DNA from: Streptomyces sp. NBC_00258
GTDB taxonomy: Bacteria > Actinomycetota > Actinomycetes > Streptomycetales > Streptomycetaceae
Direction: 5' to 3'
Length of the DNA: 64,000 nucleotides
Assembly: GCF_036182465.1 (NCBI RefSeq)
Contig: NZ_CP108081.1
Span: 1,798,001-1,862,000, forward strand
A program made the translations under genes and the position numbers. How positions within the stretch are numbered: position 1 is the stretch's first letter; each line of letters opens with the position of its first letter. The notes beneath the pieces were generated by a model. It ran no database searches and was not told the origin of the DNA. It saw nothing but the letters and a program-made list of their open reading frames with translations. Positions 31,006 through 38,305 of this stretch are shown here, piece after piece.

Positions 31006-32855
31006 GCCTCGACCTGCCTCCAGTCTCACCGGCCGTGACCGCCGAACTCGTCCAAGGGCTCACGCCCCGGCTCCGCAAGCGGCTGGACGCCGGAGTCACC
31101 AAGCTGGCGGGGCGGCCGGCCGTCCGCGACGGCGACACCGTACGCATCGCCGTCGACGACGACACCCACCTCGAACTGCACGCCCCCGGTGGCACCGTGA
31201 CCAGCACGGACGCGATCCGCTGCGGCTGTCTGCTCGCACCGGACTGCCTGCACCGCGCGGCCGCGGCCTCGGCGGCACCGATCGCCGACTCCGACTCCGA
31301 CACCGAGTCGCGGACGGTACCGGAAGCCCTGTCCGCATCGGTCGGCGAGGACGTGCCCGTCTCCCCGGACGGCCCGGCCTCCGTGAATACGCCAACCGCG
31401 GCGGACACACCAGGCACACCAGGCACACCGAACACTCCGGCCTCCACCCAGTCCGCGTCACCCACGGAGCCCGAGTCCCCCACCCCCGACCAGTGCGCCG
31501 CCGCGCAAGCCATGTACGACGCCGCGGCCGCCGTACTCGAAGCCGGTACGGACGGGGCGGGAGCCGTGCTGCAGGCGGAGTTGCTGCGCGCCGCTCACAC
31601 CGCGCGGATCAGCGGTCTGCCCAGGATCGCCGCCTCCGCGGTCTCCGTGGTCACCCAGCTGCGCGCCGCCCGCGGCACCGATCCGGCGTACCGCCTCACC
31701 GAGTTGACCGCCGCTCTCCGCGACGTCCTCGGGACCACCCATCGCCTTCCGGGCTCCACCGGTCCCGAACTCGCCACCCTGCGCGGCACCGCACGGCAGC
31801 CGTACACCCCGGACGGATCCCTGCGGCTGTACGGGCTCTTCTCCGAACCCGTCCTCACCGCGACCGGATACGCGGGTGCGGTCACCTGGACGGCCGATGC
31901 CGAGGGCCGTCTCTGTACGGTCTCGGATGTCGTCCCGGGAGGGCCCGGCCGGGCGGTGGGTGCGGCCGACCGGGCCGTACGCATCGGGGACACCGCTCTC
32001 ACCCACCGTGAACTGTCGGGGGCCGGGCTCGCCGTGTCCGGCGCGACCGTCTCCCCGACGGGCCGACTGGGTGCGGGCGCGGGTGTACGGGCCGTGCGCG
32101 CGTCCGGCGCCGCCTGGCGCGAGGCCCCCCTCGACCGCCTGTGGGCCCTGCCCGTCGCCGACCAGGTGTCACGTGCCCTGACCGGCGGGGACGGCCTGCT
32201 GTTCCTCGACGTGACCCTGACCGGTACGGTCCGCGAGGCAGCGGGCGACTGCCTGCTCGCCGACTGCGACGGACTGACGCTCCGCCTCGCCGCCGCCCAT
32301 GACCACCCCGCACTGCCCTACCGCGACAACCTCCGTCTCCTCGCGGCCTCCCCGGGCACCCGACTGCGTGTCGTCGCCCGCCTCGACCCGTCTCCCGTGC
32401 CCCGTGCGCTGCTCCTCGCCTCGGACCACCCCCGAGATCCCGGGGTCCATCTCGACCTGGGTCTCGACCGCCTCCAGCACGCGGACCTGCCCGCCCCGGC
32501 GATGCCGCCCGCCGGATCTCCACCCGCCTCGGACGAGGCCCCGCTGCATCTCCTGCGCCGCCGTGTCCACCAGGCGGCCTCGGCGGGCCGTCGCGTGCTC
32601 GCCTTCCCCGGGGACAGCGCCACCGACAGCCGACGCCTGGGCCGCTACGGTTTCGCCTGCGCCGGAGACCTCCTAGACGAACTCCATTCGGCCGCAGCGG
32701 ACCGGTCCCGCGACGTCTTCGGCCGTCTCGTCCCCGCCGACGTCAACCGGTTCACCCACGCCTGGCTCGCGGCTGCCCACTACACCGAGGAGGTCGACCG
32801 GTCACTGTGCGCTGCCGCGTGGGGAGCGGATCCGGCGCCGGCGCCTGTCCCCTGA
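31002..32855 (+). CDS. SWIM zinc-finger protein (system B, YehQ-like)
   Basis: The protein has 617 residues. The SWIM zinc motif CxCx5CxH is present as CGCLLAPDCLH near residue 76. It is followed by an acidic, Pro/Thr-rich linker (residues about 90-165) and a helical/beta C-terminal region of about 450 residues without known motifs. SWIM fingers bind DNA or protein. The TTG at 31002 overlaps the stop of the previous gene (TTGA) and follows GGGGAGAAAG, so the translation is coupled; a GTG 11 codons later is the alternative. It is the last gene of the operon and is convergent with the cysteine desulfurase-like gene 19 bp downstream. E. coli YehQ is, as I recall, a SWIM protein in the equivalent position. 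Confidence 0.8.
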   Translation: MSLDLPPVSPAVTAELVQGLTPRLRKRLDAGVTKLAGRPAVRDGDTVRIAVDDDTHLELHAPGGTVTSTDAIRCGCLLAPDCLHRAAAASAAPIADSDSDTESRTVPEALSASVGEDVPVSPDGPASVNTPTAADTPGTPGTPNTPASTQSASPTEPESPTPDQCAAAQAMYDAAAAVLEAGTDGAGAVLQAELLRAAHTARISGLPRIAASAVSVVTQLRAARGTDPAYRLTELTAALRDVLGTTHRLPGSTGPELATLRGTARQPYTPDGSLRLYGLFSEPVLTATGYAGAVTWTADAEGRLCTVSDVVPGGPGRAVGAADRAVRIGDTALTHRELSGAGLAVSGATVSPTGRLGAGAGVRAVRASGAAWREAPLDRLWALPVADQVSRALTGGDGLLFLDVTLTGTVREAAGDCLLADCDGLTLRLAAAHDHPALPYRDNLRLLAASPGTRLRVVARLDPSPVPRALLLASDHPRDPGVHLDLGLDRLQHADLPAPAMPPAGSPPASDEAPLHLLRRRVHQAASAGRRVLAFPGDSATDSRRLGRYGFACAGDLLDELHSAAADRSRDVFGRLVPADVNRFTHAWLAAAHYTEEVDRSLCAAAWGADPAPAPVP

Positions 32856-32874
32856 ACGAGGCCAATGGTTCCCC

Positions 32875-34080
32875 TCAGTGCGCCAGGAACTCGGACAGGC
32901 CTTCCAGGACCCGTTCGACGTCCTCCGTGTTGTTGTAGGGGGCCAGGCCGATCCGGAGCCCACCGGTGTCGCCCAGGCCGAGCCGACGGGAGGCCTCGAT
33001 CGCGTAGAAGGACCCGGACGGCGCGTGGACGCCACGCTCCGCGAGGAATTGGTAGGCCTCCACCGACGAGCGTCCCTCGAACGTGAGCAACAGGGTGGGA
33101 GTGCGGTCGACCGCCCTGGAGTGGACCTGGACTCCTCGGAGTGAGGACAGTCCCTTGTCGAGCCGTGTGCGCAGGGCCTGTTCGTGTGCTTCGAGTGCCG
33201 TGAACGCCGCGGCGAGGCGCTGTCGTCGCGTTCCTGTGGCATCCGCGTCGAGTCCGGCGAGGAAATCGACCGCCTCTGCCGTGCCCGCGAGGAACTCGTA
33301 GGGCAGTGTGCCCAGTTCGAAGCGTTCCGGGACCGCGTCGGTGGAGGGCAGGAGCTTGTCCGGCTGCAACGTTTCCAGCAACTCCGGCCGGGCGGCGAGG
33401 ACTCCGTGATGGGGGCCGAGGAACTTGTACGGGGAACAGACGAAGAAGTCCGCGCCGAGCCGCTCCAGGTCGACCAGCGTGTGGGCGGTGTGGTGGACGC
33501 CGTCGACGTGGGTGAGCGCTCCGGCATCACGCGCCAGGCCCGAGATCTCGGTGATCGGGGGACGTGTGCCGATCAGGTTGGAGGCGGCGGTCACGGCGAC
33601 CAGCCGGGTGCGCGGGGACAGAACGGCACGGACGTCGGCGGCGGTCAGTTCTCCGGTGGCGGGATCGAAGTCGGCCCATCGCACGGTGGCACCGGCCTGG
33701 GCGGCGGCTTGAACCCATGGGCGGATGTTGGCGTCATGGTCGAGACGGGTGACGACCACCTCGTCCCCCGGCGACCACGTCTTGGCGAGGGCGCGGGAGA
33801 AGTCGTAGGTGAGCTGGGTGGCGCTACGGCCGAACACGATCCCTGTCGGTTGCGCTCCCAAAAGGTCGGCCAGTGCCTGACGGGCTTTGGTGACGATGCT
33901 CTCGGCGTTCCGCTCCCCCGGCGTTCCCTGCCCCCGGTTCGACAAGGGCTGTGCCAACGCGTCGGCGATGGCCCGGATGACGGGCTGTGGGGTCTGGGTG
34001 CCACCGGGGCCGTCGAAGTGCGCGGTTCCGGCGCTCAGCGCCGGGAACTGGGAGCGGAGGGCGGCGATGTCGTACGTCAC
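32875..34080 (-). CDS. Cysteine desulfurase-like PLP enzyme
   Basis: This 401-residue class V aminotransferase-fold enzyme belongs to the cysteine-desulfurase-like subfamily. Motifs are HFDGPGGTQTPQPVI near the N-terminus, SATQLTYDFSRALAKTWSPG, DHDANIRPW, VDGVHHTAH (cofactor Asp) and the Schiff-base lysine in SPYKFLGPHHG. A typical mobile active-site Cys loop of IscS/SufS enzymes is not evident, so sulfur transfer is uncertain. The ATG at 34080 follows GGAGCTCTCGTG. It is read towards the end of the system B operon with 19 bp between stops. No other Fe-S assembly genes are nearby. Confidence 0.85.
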   Translation of the reverse strand: MTYDIAALRSQFPALSAGTAHFDGPGGTQTPQPVIRAIADALAQPLSNRGQGTPGERNAESIVTKARQALADLLGAQPTGIVFGRSATQLTYDFSRALAKTWSPGDEVVVTRLDHDANIRPWVQAAAQAGATVRWADFDPATGELTAADVRAVLSPRTRLVAVTAASNLIGTRPPITEISGLARDAGALTHVDGVHHTAHTLVDLERLGADFFVCSPYKFLGPHHGVLAARPELLETLQPDKLLPSTDAVPERFELGTLPYEFLAGTAEAVDFLAGLDADATGTRRQRLAAAFTALEAHEQALRTRLDKGLSSLRGVQVHSRAVDRTPTLLLTFEGRSSVEAYQFLAERGVHAPSGSFYAIEASRRLGLGDTGGLRIGLAPYNNTEDVERVLEGLSEFLAH

Positions 34081-34194
34081 GAGAGCTCCTGTGGGTGCCG
34101 TGCCGGGGCAGTTCCTGGACGAGAGTACGCACTTCGTCCAGGGCTGCCCCGCAGGGATGAGGTCCTCCTGAGCTGTACAGCCGTTCTTCCGAGG

Positions 34195-35655
34195 TCACCG
34201 CGACGGGCGGAGCATCCTCGGCGGTGTGAACCTGGTGTACGCGGGATCCAACGGCAGGTCCGCGCCGGTGCCGAGGTCCAGCACCTTCTGGTACGCCGGA
34301 CCCATCGCGCTCACCGAGGCGTTGAGCCGTGTCGGTGTGGTGCTCGGCCACTGCCCGTCGTCGATCCGGTCGAGCAACGTCCGCAGCATGACCAGCTCGT
34401 CGGCGGAGCTGAACGAGCAGTGCCCACCGCGGTCGACCCACAGCTGTCGCAGCGAGGCGGAGCTGCCGTGGCGTCGGATCCGGTCGGCGTACCACCGCTC
34501 CTGGTCGGTCACCGCGCCGCCGTCTCCGGTCGAATGCAGGGTGACGACGGGAGCCGGCGTCGTACCGCGGACGATGCCGTGGCGGTACTGGTAGGCCACC
34601 GCCTTCGCGTCGGGCCGGATCCTCGGCGCCTTCGCCAGGCGCTTCAGGTCGGCGTCCAGGTCGCCTCCGGGTGCGGCGGCGTACGCGTCGCGGACCAGGT
34701 CCCGCCGGCTCGACCGGGCGAGCAGCCGAGCGTAGTCGATGCCGGTGTTCCAGGACGGGTTGCCGCCCGCGCGGGCCTCCAACTCGGTCCGGCCGACTGG
34801 GCCGATGCCATAGCTGTACGCCCATTTCGTCCACAGCGACTGGGCGGCGACCAGTTCGTCGGCCGTCTTCGGCTTCGGCTCGTGCGCCGCGTACCACCCC
34901 GGGATGTTCGCCACGGCTCCGGCGAGGGCCAACCGGGCCCGCCCCTCCGGTGTTTCGAGGGCACGATCGATCGCGGCGGCCAACGCGTCCCGGCTGGCCG
35001 CGGCGTCCTCGCCGGCCCGGACCAACTCGATGTCCTCGCCGGGCGCGAGGAGGGTCTTCACCACGAACGTGATGTCGAGACCGGAGTTCCACGTCGCGTG
35101 CGTGTCGTACTCCGCACACATCGCGGCCACCCCGTCGAAGCGCTTCGGGTTCCGCTCGGCGAGCAGCGCCGCGATCAGACCGCCCTGCGACATGCCGCTG
35201 GACACGGTCCGCCACGGCTCGCCCACGTGCTCCTCGAACCAGTCGAGCAGGGCGACCTGGTCGGTCACCCCGTCCTGGACGCCGTAGCCGACGCCGTCGT
35301 TCTTGAACTTCGACGCCGCCACCGCGTAGCCGTGCTCGATCAGCCACTGTTCGGTCTCGACCCGGTTCGCCACCTGGACGCCCTCCGGCACCCACTCGGC
35401 CAGGAAGTACCCGTGGCTGTAGAGCACCAGCGTCCCGTTCCAGCGGGCGGGCAACTCGACGCGGTACTCCGCCCCGTCGATCTCACCGGTGTACGTCTTC
35501 CGTCCTCCGGCAGCGGCCGACGCCTCCGCCGACGCTCCGGCGGGCGGCCCTCCGACGACCAGCCCGGCCACCAACCCTGCCAGAGCCGCACCCACCAGCC
35601 CCACCCGGGCCGTCCGCCGACGCCACCGGCCCGCCCCGCTCGTCCATCTGCTCAC
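34195..35655 (-). CDS. Secreted alpha/beta hydrolase
   Basis: The protein has 486 residues. The N-terminus MSRWTSGAGRWRRRTARVGL is followed by a hydrophobic, Gly/Ala-rich segment ending ASAEASA, a Sec or Tat signal peptide. The mature protein has the alpha/beta-hydrolase pattern: VLYSHGYFLAEW (oxyanion strand), nucleophile elbow SSGMSQGGLIAALLAER, and a late His in WVDRGGHCSF. It resembles tannase/feruloyl-esterase-like or prolyl aminopeptidase-like secreted hydrolases of Streptomyces; the substrate is unknown. The GTG at 35655 was chosen because GGGAG precedes it and it begins just before the signal peptide. No operon partner is evident. Confidence 0.8.
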   Translation of the reverse strand: MSRWTSGAGRWRRRTARVGLVGAALAGLVAGLVVGGPPAGASAEASAAAGGRKTYTGEIDGAEYRVELPARWNGTLVLYSHGYFLAEWVPEGVQVANRVETEQWLIEHGYAVAASKFKNDGVGYGVQDGVTDQVALLDWFEEHVGEPWRTVSSGMSQGGLIAALLAERNPKRFDGVAAMCAEYDTHATWNSGLDITFVVKTLLAPGEDIELVRAGEDAAASRDALAAAIDRALETPEGRARLALAGAVANIPGWYAAHEPKPKTADELVAAQSLWTKWAYSYGIGPVGRTELEARAGGNPSWNTGIDYARLLARSSRRDLVRDAYAAAPGGDLDADLKRLAKAPRIRPDAKAVAYQYRHGIVRGTTPAPVVTLHSTGDGGAVTDQERWYADRIRRHGSSASLRQLWVDRGGHCSFSSADELVMLRTLLDRIDDGQWPSTTPTRLNASVSAMGPAYQKVLDLGTGADLPLDPAYTRFTPPRMLRPSR

Positions 35656-35804
35656 TCTCGTCTCCCGTCGTCGTCCACAGGCGTACTCAAGTGCAGACTG
35701 GGCGCCGGGCGCGTTCTCATCGGTAGCGACGACATGCCTTGGACACCAGCAGCCGTACGCTCGCCCATTCGCCCGCCCCGAGACATGCCCGCCTCGGCCG
35801 AGAG

Positions 35805-36779
35805 TCACTGAACGGTGGGCAGATGCCGAGCGAAGGCCCGGACGACCCGGGCGGACAGCTCCCCGCCCAACGGCAGTTGGAGATCGGCTCCGCAAACCCG
35901 GACTCGCAGGAGCGGGCCATCCGCGCGTACCTGCTCGATCCTCGCGCGGGGAATGCAGTGGATGTCCACGCCGTGGCGGCCACCGGCCCCCTCGGCGTGT
36001 ACGGGGTCCGCGAGGACGACGAGCTCGCGGGACGTGAGCACAACAGCTGCGTACGCGGCTTCGCCCCACCGAGGCACGGGCAGGGCCCCGGCGACCGCGG
36101 CGACCGTATCGTCGTCGTCCAGGCACGCCGCACCCGAGGTGAGCAGCCGTCGCCATTTGTACGGAAGCCCGGCGTTCGGCACAGGAGCGGGCAGGTCCAG
36201 CGCGGTGCCGGCGACACAGCGCCGCAAGGACAGCAGCAGAGGCCGCAGTTCGCGATCGGCGACGGCGTTGTAATGGATGTTCAGCCGCGCGTCGGTGGCG
36301 AGGATCGTCAGGCGGGCGTACAGCAGGATGTGCTCGGTCTCGATCGCGGCCACCTGCTCCGGGCGGAGAACCACTCGCACTCCGGGGAGGGCGGGAGCAC
36401 CGACCCACATCGCCACGCCGCCGGGTCCGAACCCGAGCACACTGGCAGGCGTCAGAATCTGCCGACGGCCGCCTCCGAGACGGCCGGGCCTGGCCTGGGC
36501 CGGAACAACGAACAGGTCCTCGACCCCCCTGGCCCCAACGGCCTGGCGAAGTGCCGCGAGCGCGTCGCCGGGCACGTCCTCGGCTCGGCGCGGCCGGTAC
36601 GGGAACCCGCGAATCCCGGTGAGTACCTGGACGCGCGCGGCCTGCTCGTCGACCTCCTCCTCCCACGGCTCGAGCAGATCGAGCGTCGGACGTGCGGCAG
36701 GACGCCGTCGCCGGAAGGAGCGCCGTGTCACGGCGAGCCCGGCCAGGCCCGACATCCGCCACCCAGGTCCCCTCAACAC
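35805..36779 (-). CDS. Hypothetical protein, possible PH-like domains
   Basis: This 324-residue soluble protein is not one I recognise. Two sections have the strand-rich look of bacterial PH-like domains: VRVVLRPEQVAAIETEHILL with YARLTILATDARLNIHYN, and YAAVVLTSRELVVLADPVHA with IHCIPRARIEQVRAD. The N-terminal part is basic (RRSFRRRRPAARPTLDLLEP). The GTG at 36779 follows GGGAGGTGCGCC, a strong ribosome site; the longer frame from 36887 lacks one and would run into the divergent DUF2975 promoter. It is divergent from the DUF2975/XRE pair. No function can be proposed. Confidence 0.65.
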   Translation of the reverse strand: MLRGPGWRMSGLAGLAVTRRSFRRRRPAARPTLDLLEPWEEEVDEQAARVQVLTGIRGFPYRPRRAEDVPGDALAALRQAVGARGVEDLFVVPAQARPGRLGGGRRQILTPASVLGFGPGGVAMWVGAPALPGVRVVLRPEQVAAIETEHILLYARLTILATDARLNIHYNAVADRELRPLLLSLRRCVAGTALDLPAPVPNAGLPYKWRRLLTSGAACLDDDDTVAAVAGALPVPRWGEAAYAAVVLTSRELVVLADPVHAEGAGGRHGVDIHCIPRARIEQVRADGPLLRVRVCGADLQLPLGGELSARVVRAFARHLPTVQ

Positions 36780-36861
36780 GGCGCACCTCCCGGGTGAGTT
36801 CCCGTCAGAATCCGACGCGCGAGATCGACTTCCACCCGCAACGTCTCCAGATCCGGACAGA

Positions 36862-36902
36862 ATCGATTGCTTTTCGATCGATACCAATCGATAATCGATG
36901 CA
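36862..36902 (+). promoter_or_regulatory. Leaderless promoter with clustered ATCGAT palindromes
   Basis: TTGCTT (36867-36872), a 17-bp spacer and GATAAT (36890-36895) form a promoter whose start would fall at or next to the A of the ATG at 36902. No ribosome site precedes that ATG, so the mRNA is probably leaderless. ATCGAT occurs at 36862, 36877, 36887 and 36894, i.e. before, between and over the promoter elements, giving an obvious binding array for the XRE protein encoded second in the operon. Confidence 0.6.
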
Positions 36903-37399
36903 TGCATCGTCTCTTCATAGCCGCGCTCCGCGCCGGCATCGCCGCAGCGATCCTGTTCGGTCTCTTCGGCCAGATCGTAGTCATTCCGACGACCGCGGCG
37001 GACGAGGTCGACCGTTTCCCTCCCTACGCACCGTTCGCCACGCCGTATGTGATGGTGGCGATCGTCGGCGTCGTCTGTGTCCAGGTCGCCCTCGTCGCGG
37101 TGTGGATGCTGCTCGCCATGGTCCGACGCGGCGCGATCTTCTCGCCGCTGGCCTTCCGGTGGGTCGACATCGTCATCGGATCCTCCGTCGTGGCGACGCT
37201 GCTGGCGATCGGGGTCGCCGGGCATCTCTTCGTGGCCGACATCCCGTCTCCCGACGACGGTATGGAGGAACTCAGCGCTCTGGGCGCCGCGATCATCAGC
37301 GTCGGCGTGGGAGCGGCGTTCGCGATGCTCACCGTCATCATGCGAAGCCTCTTGCGCAAGGCGACGGATCTGCAGACCGAGATCGCCGCGGTCGTCTGA
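36902..37399 (+). CDS. DUF2975 membrane protein
   Basis: This 165-residue integral membrane protein has four hydrophobic segments: FIAALRAGIAAAILFGLFGQ, YVMVAIVGVVCVQVALVAVW, VDIVIGSSVVATLLAIGVAG and GAAIISVGVGAAFAMLTVIM. The stretch RRGAIFSPLAFRWVD matches the conserved loop of DUF2975. The ATG at 36902 has no ribosome site and fits a leaderless start. Its stop overlaps the start of the XRE gene (TGATG), a pairing that is standard for DUF2975 with YozG-like regulators. The function of the family is unknown; a membrane sensor or target of the small regulator is plausible. Confidence 0.85.
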   Translation: MHRLFIAALRAGIAAAILFGLFGQIVVIPTTAADEVDRFPPYAPFATPYVMVAIVGVVCVQVALVAVWMLLAMVRRGAIFSPLAFRWVDIVIGSSVVATLLAIGVAGHLFVADIPSPDDGMEELSALGAAIISVGVGAAFAMLTVIMRSLLRKATDLQTEIAAVV

Positions 37400-37623
37400 T
37401 GGCGATCATCGTCGACCTCGACGTCCAGCTCGCCAGACACAACCTGTCGGTCGGCGAGTTCGCCGCCGCCGTCGGCATCACGCCCGCCAACATCGCCGTA
37501 CTGAAGAACGGCCGCGCGAAGGCGGTGCGGTTCACGACCCTCGACGCGATCTGCCGCACGCTCGACTGCCAGCCCGGCGACGTACTTCGCTGGGTTCCCG
37601 ACGACGACACGAACGACGGCTGA
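37399..37623 (+). CDS. Small XRE/YozG-like helix-turn-helix regulator
   Basis: This 74-residue protein is essentially one Cro/C1-type helix-turn-helix: MAIIVDLDVQLARHNLSVGE, FAAAVGITPANIAVLKNGRA, KAVRFTTLDAICRTLDCQPG and DVLRWV. It matches the YozG-like subgroup. It starts within the stop codon of the DUF2975 gene. I infer that it controls its own leaderless promoter through the ATCGAT array at 36862-36902. Confidence 0.88.
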   Translation: MAIIVDLDVQLARHNLSVGEFAAAVGITPANIAVLKNGRAKAVRFTTLDAICRTLDCQPGDVLRWVPDDDTNDG

Positions 37624-37774
37624 AGAAGTCCCGGACCGGATTCGCCCTCCGTACCGGTCCCGGCGAACCTTATGCGTTCCTCATCCGTTGTCCTCAAGGG
37701 CCGCCACGGGTGGCGGTCCTGCCCGTGGCCGGGCCCGGGGGTTCCACCAGAAGCAGTGGAGGAGGAGGCATCGC

Positions 37775-38242
37775 ATGGCACAGCAAACACGTGCGTCCGC
37801 CACCTCCACCAGCCGGAACCTCACGCCCATCACCGGCGCGCTCCTGTCGGCGCTGTTCGCACTCCTCGGCGTACTCGGTCTCCAGGGCATCCCCGCCGCG
37901 GCCTCCCCCGCCGCACCGACGCCGGTCGCAGCCGCCGCACACCAGAGCCCGGCACCGGCCGCAGCGATCCCCCCGGCCACGAGTGTTGCCACCCAGGCCG
38001 ACACTCGTAGCAACGCGGACGACAAGTGCACCACCGCCTGCGGTCAGCAGCCCCGCGTAGGCAGGGCCACGCCGGGCGAGTGGCACACCCTGTCTCCGGG
38101 CGGGGTGTCCGTCCCGACCAGCCTGGTGCTCCCTCTGCCGGAGCCCGGGCAGCAACTGCCGCTCTCGCAGGGCACCTTCACGCCTCCACAGCATTCCGAG
38201 CGTCACAGCGGGCGGGGCCCGCCGCCCTCCAACGGCATCTGA
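37775..38242 (+). CDS. Small Ala/Pro-rich exported protein
   Basis: The protein has 155 residues. After a polar N-terminus (MAQQTRASATSTSRNLTPIT) there is a hydrophobic segment GALLSALFALLGVLGLQGIP, probably an uncleaved anchor or signal peptide, then a low-complexity Ala/Pro-rich region and a tail with a Cys pair (KCTTACGQ). No domain is recognised. The ATG at 37775 follows a run of GGAGGAGGAGGC. It lies 63 bp upstream of the secDF-like gene on the same strand and may be co-transcribed with it. Confidence 0.6.
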   Translation: MAQQTRASATSTSRNLTPITGALLSALFALLGVLGLQGIPAAASPAAPTPVAAAAHQSPAPAAAIPPATSVATQADTRSNADDKCTTACGQQPRVGRATPGEWHTLSPGGVSVPTSLVLPLPEPGQQLPLSQGTFTPPQHSERHSGRGPPPSNGI

Positions 38243-38305
38243 CGTCACCCAGTCGATCCCCACCGCACCTTTCTCACGGCTGCGGTATGCCTGTTGGAGG
38301 CACCC

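Noticed and set aside
20043..32855. A non-ribosomal peptide or polyketide cluster because of the giant gene
   Set aside because: No adenylation, condensation, ketosynthase or carrier-protein motifs occur in the translated products.
32875..34080. An Fe-S cluster assembly (suf/isc) locus
   Set aside because: Only a cysteine desulfurase-like gene is present; no scaffold or Suf/Isc partner genes flank it.
34195..36786. A single 863-codon gene covering the secreted hydrolase and beyond
   Set aside because: The upstream half lacks motifs and overlaps the separate minus-strand gene at 35805-36779; the GTG at 35655 with GGGAG begins right at the signal peptide.
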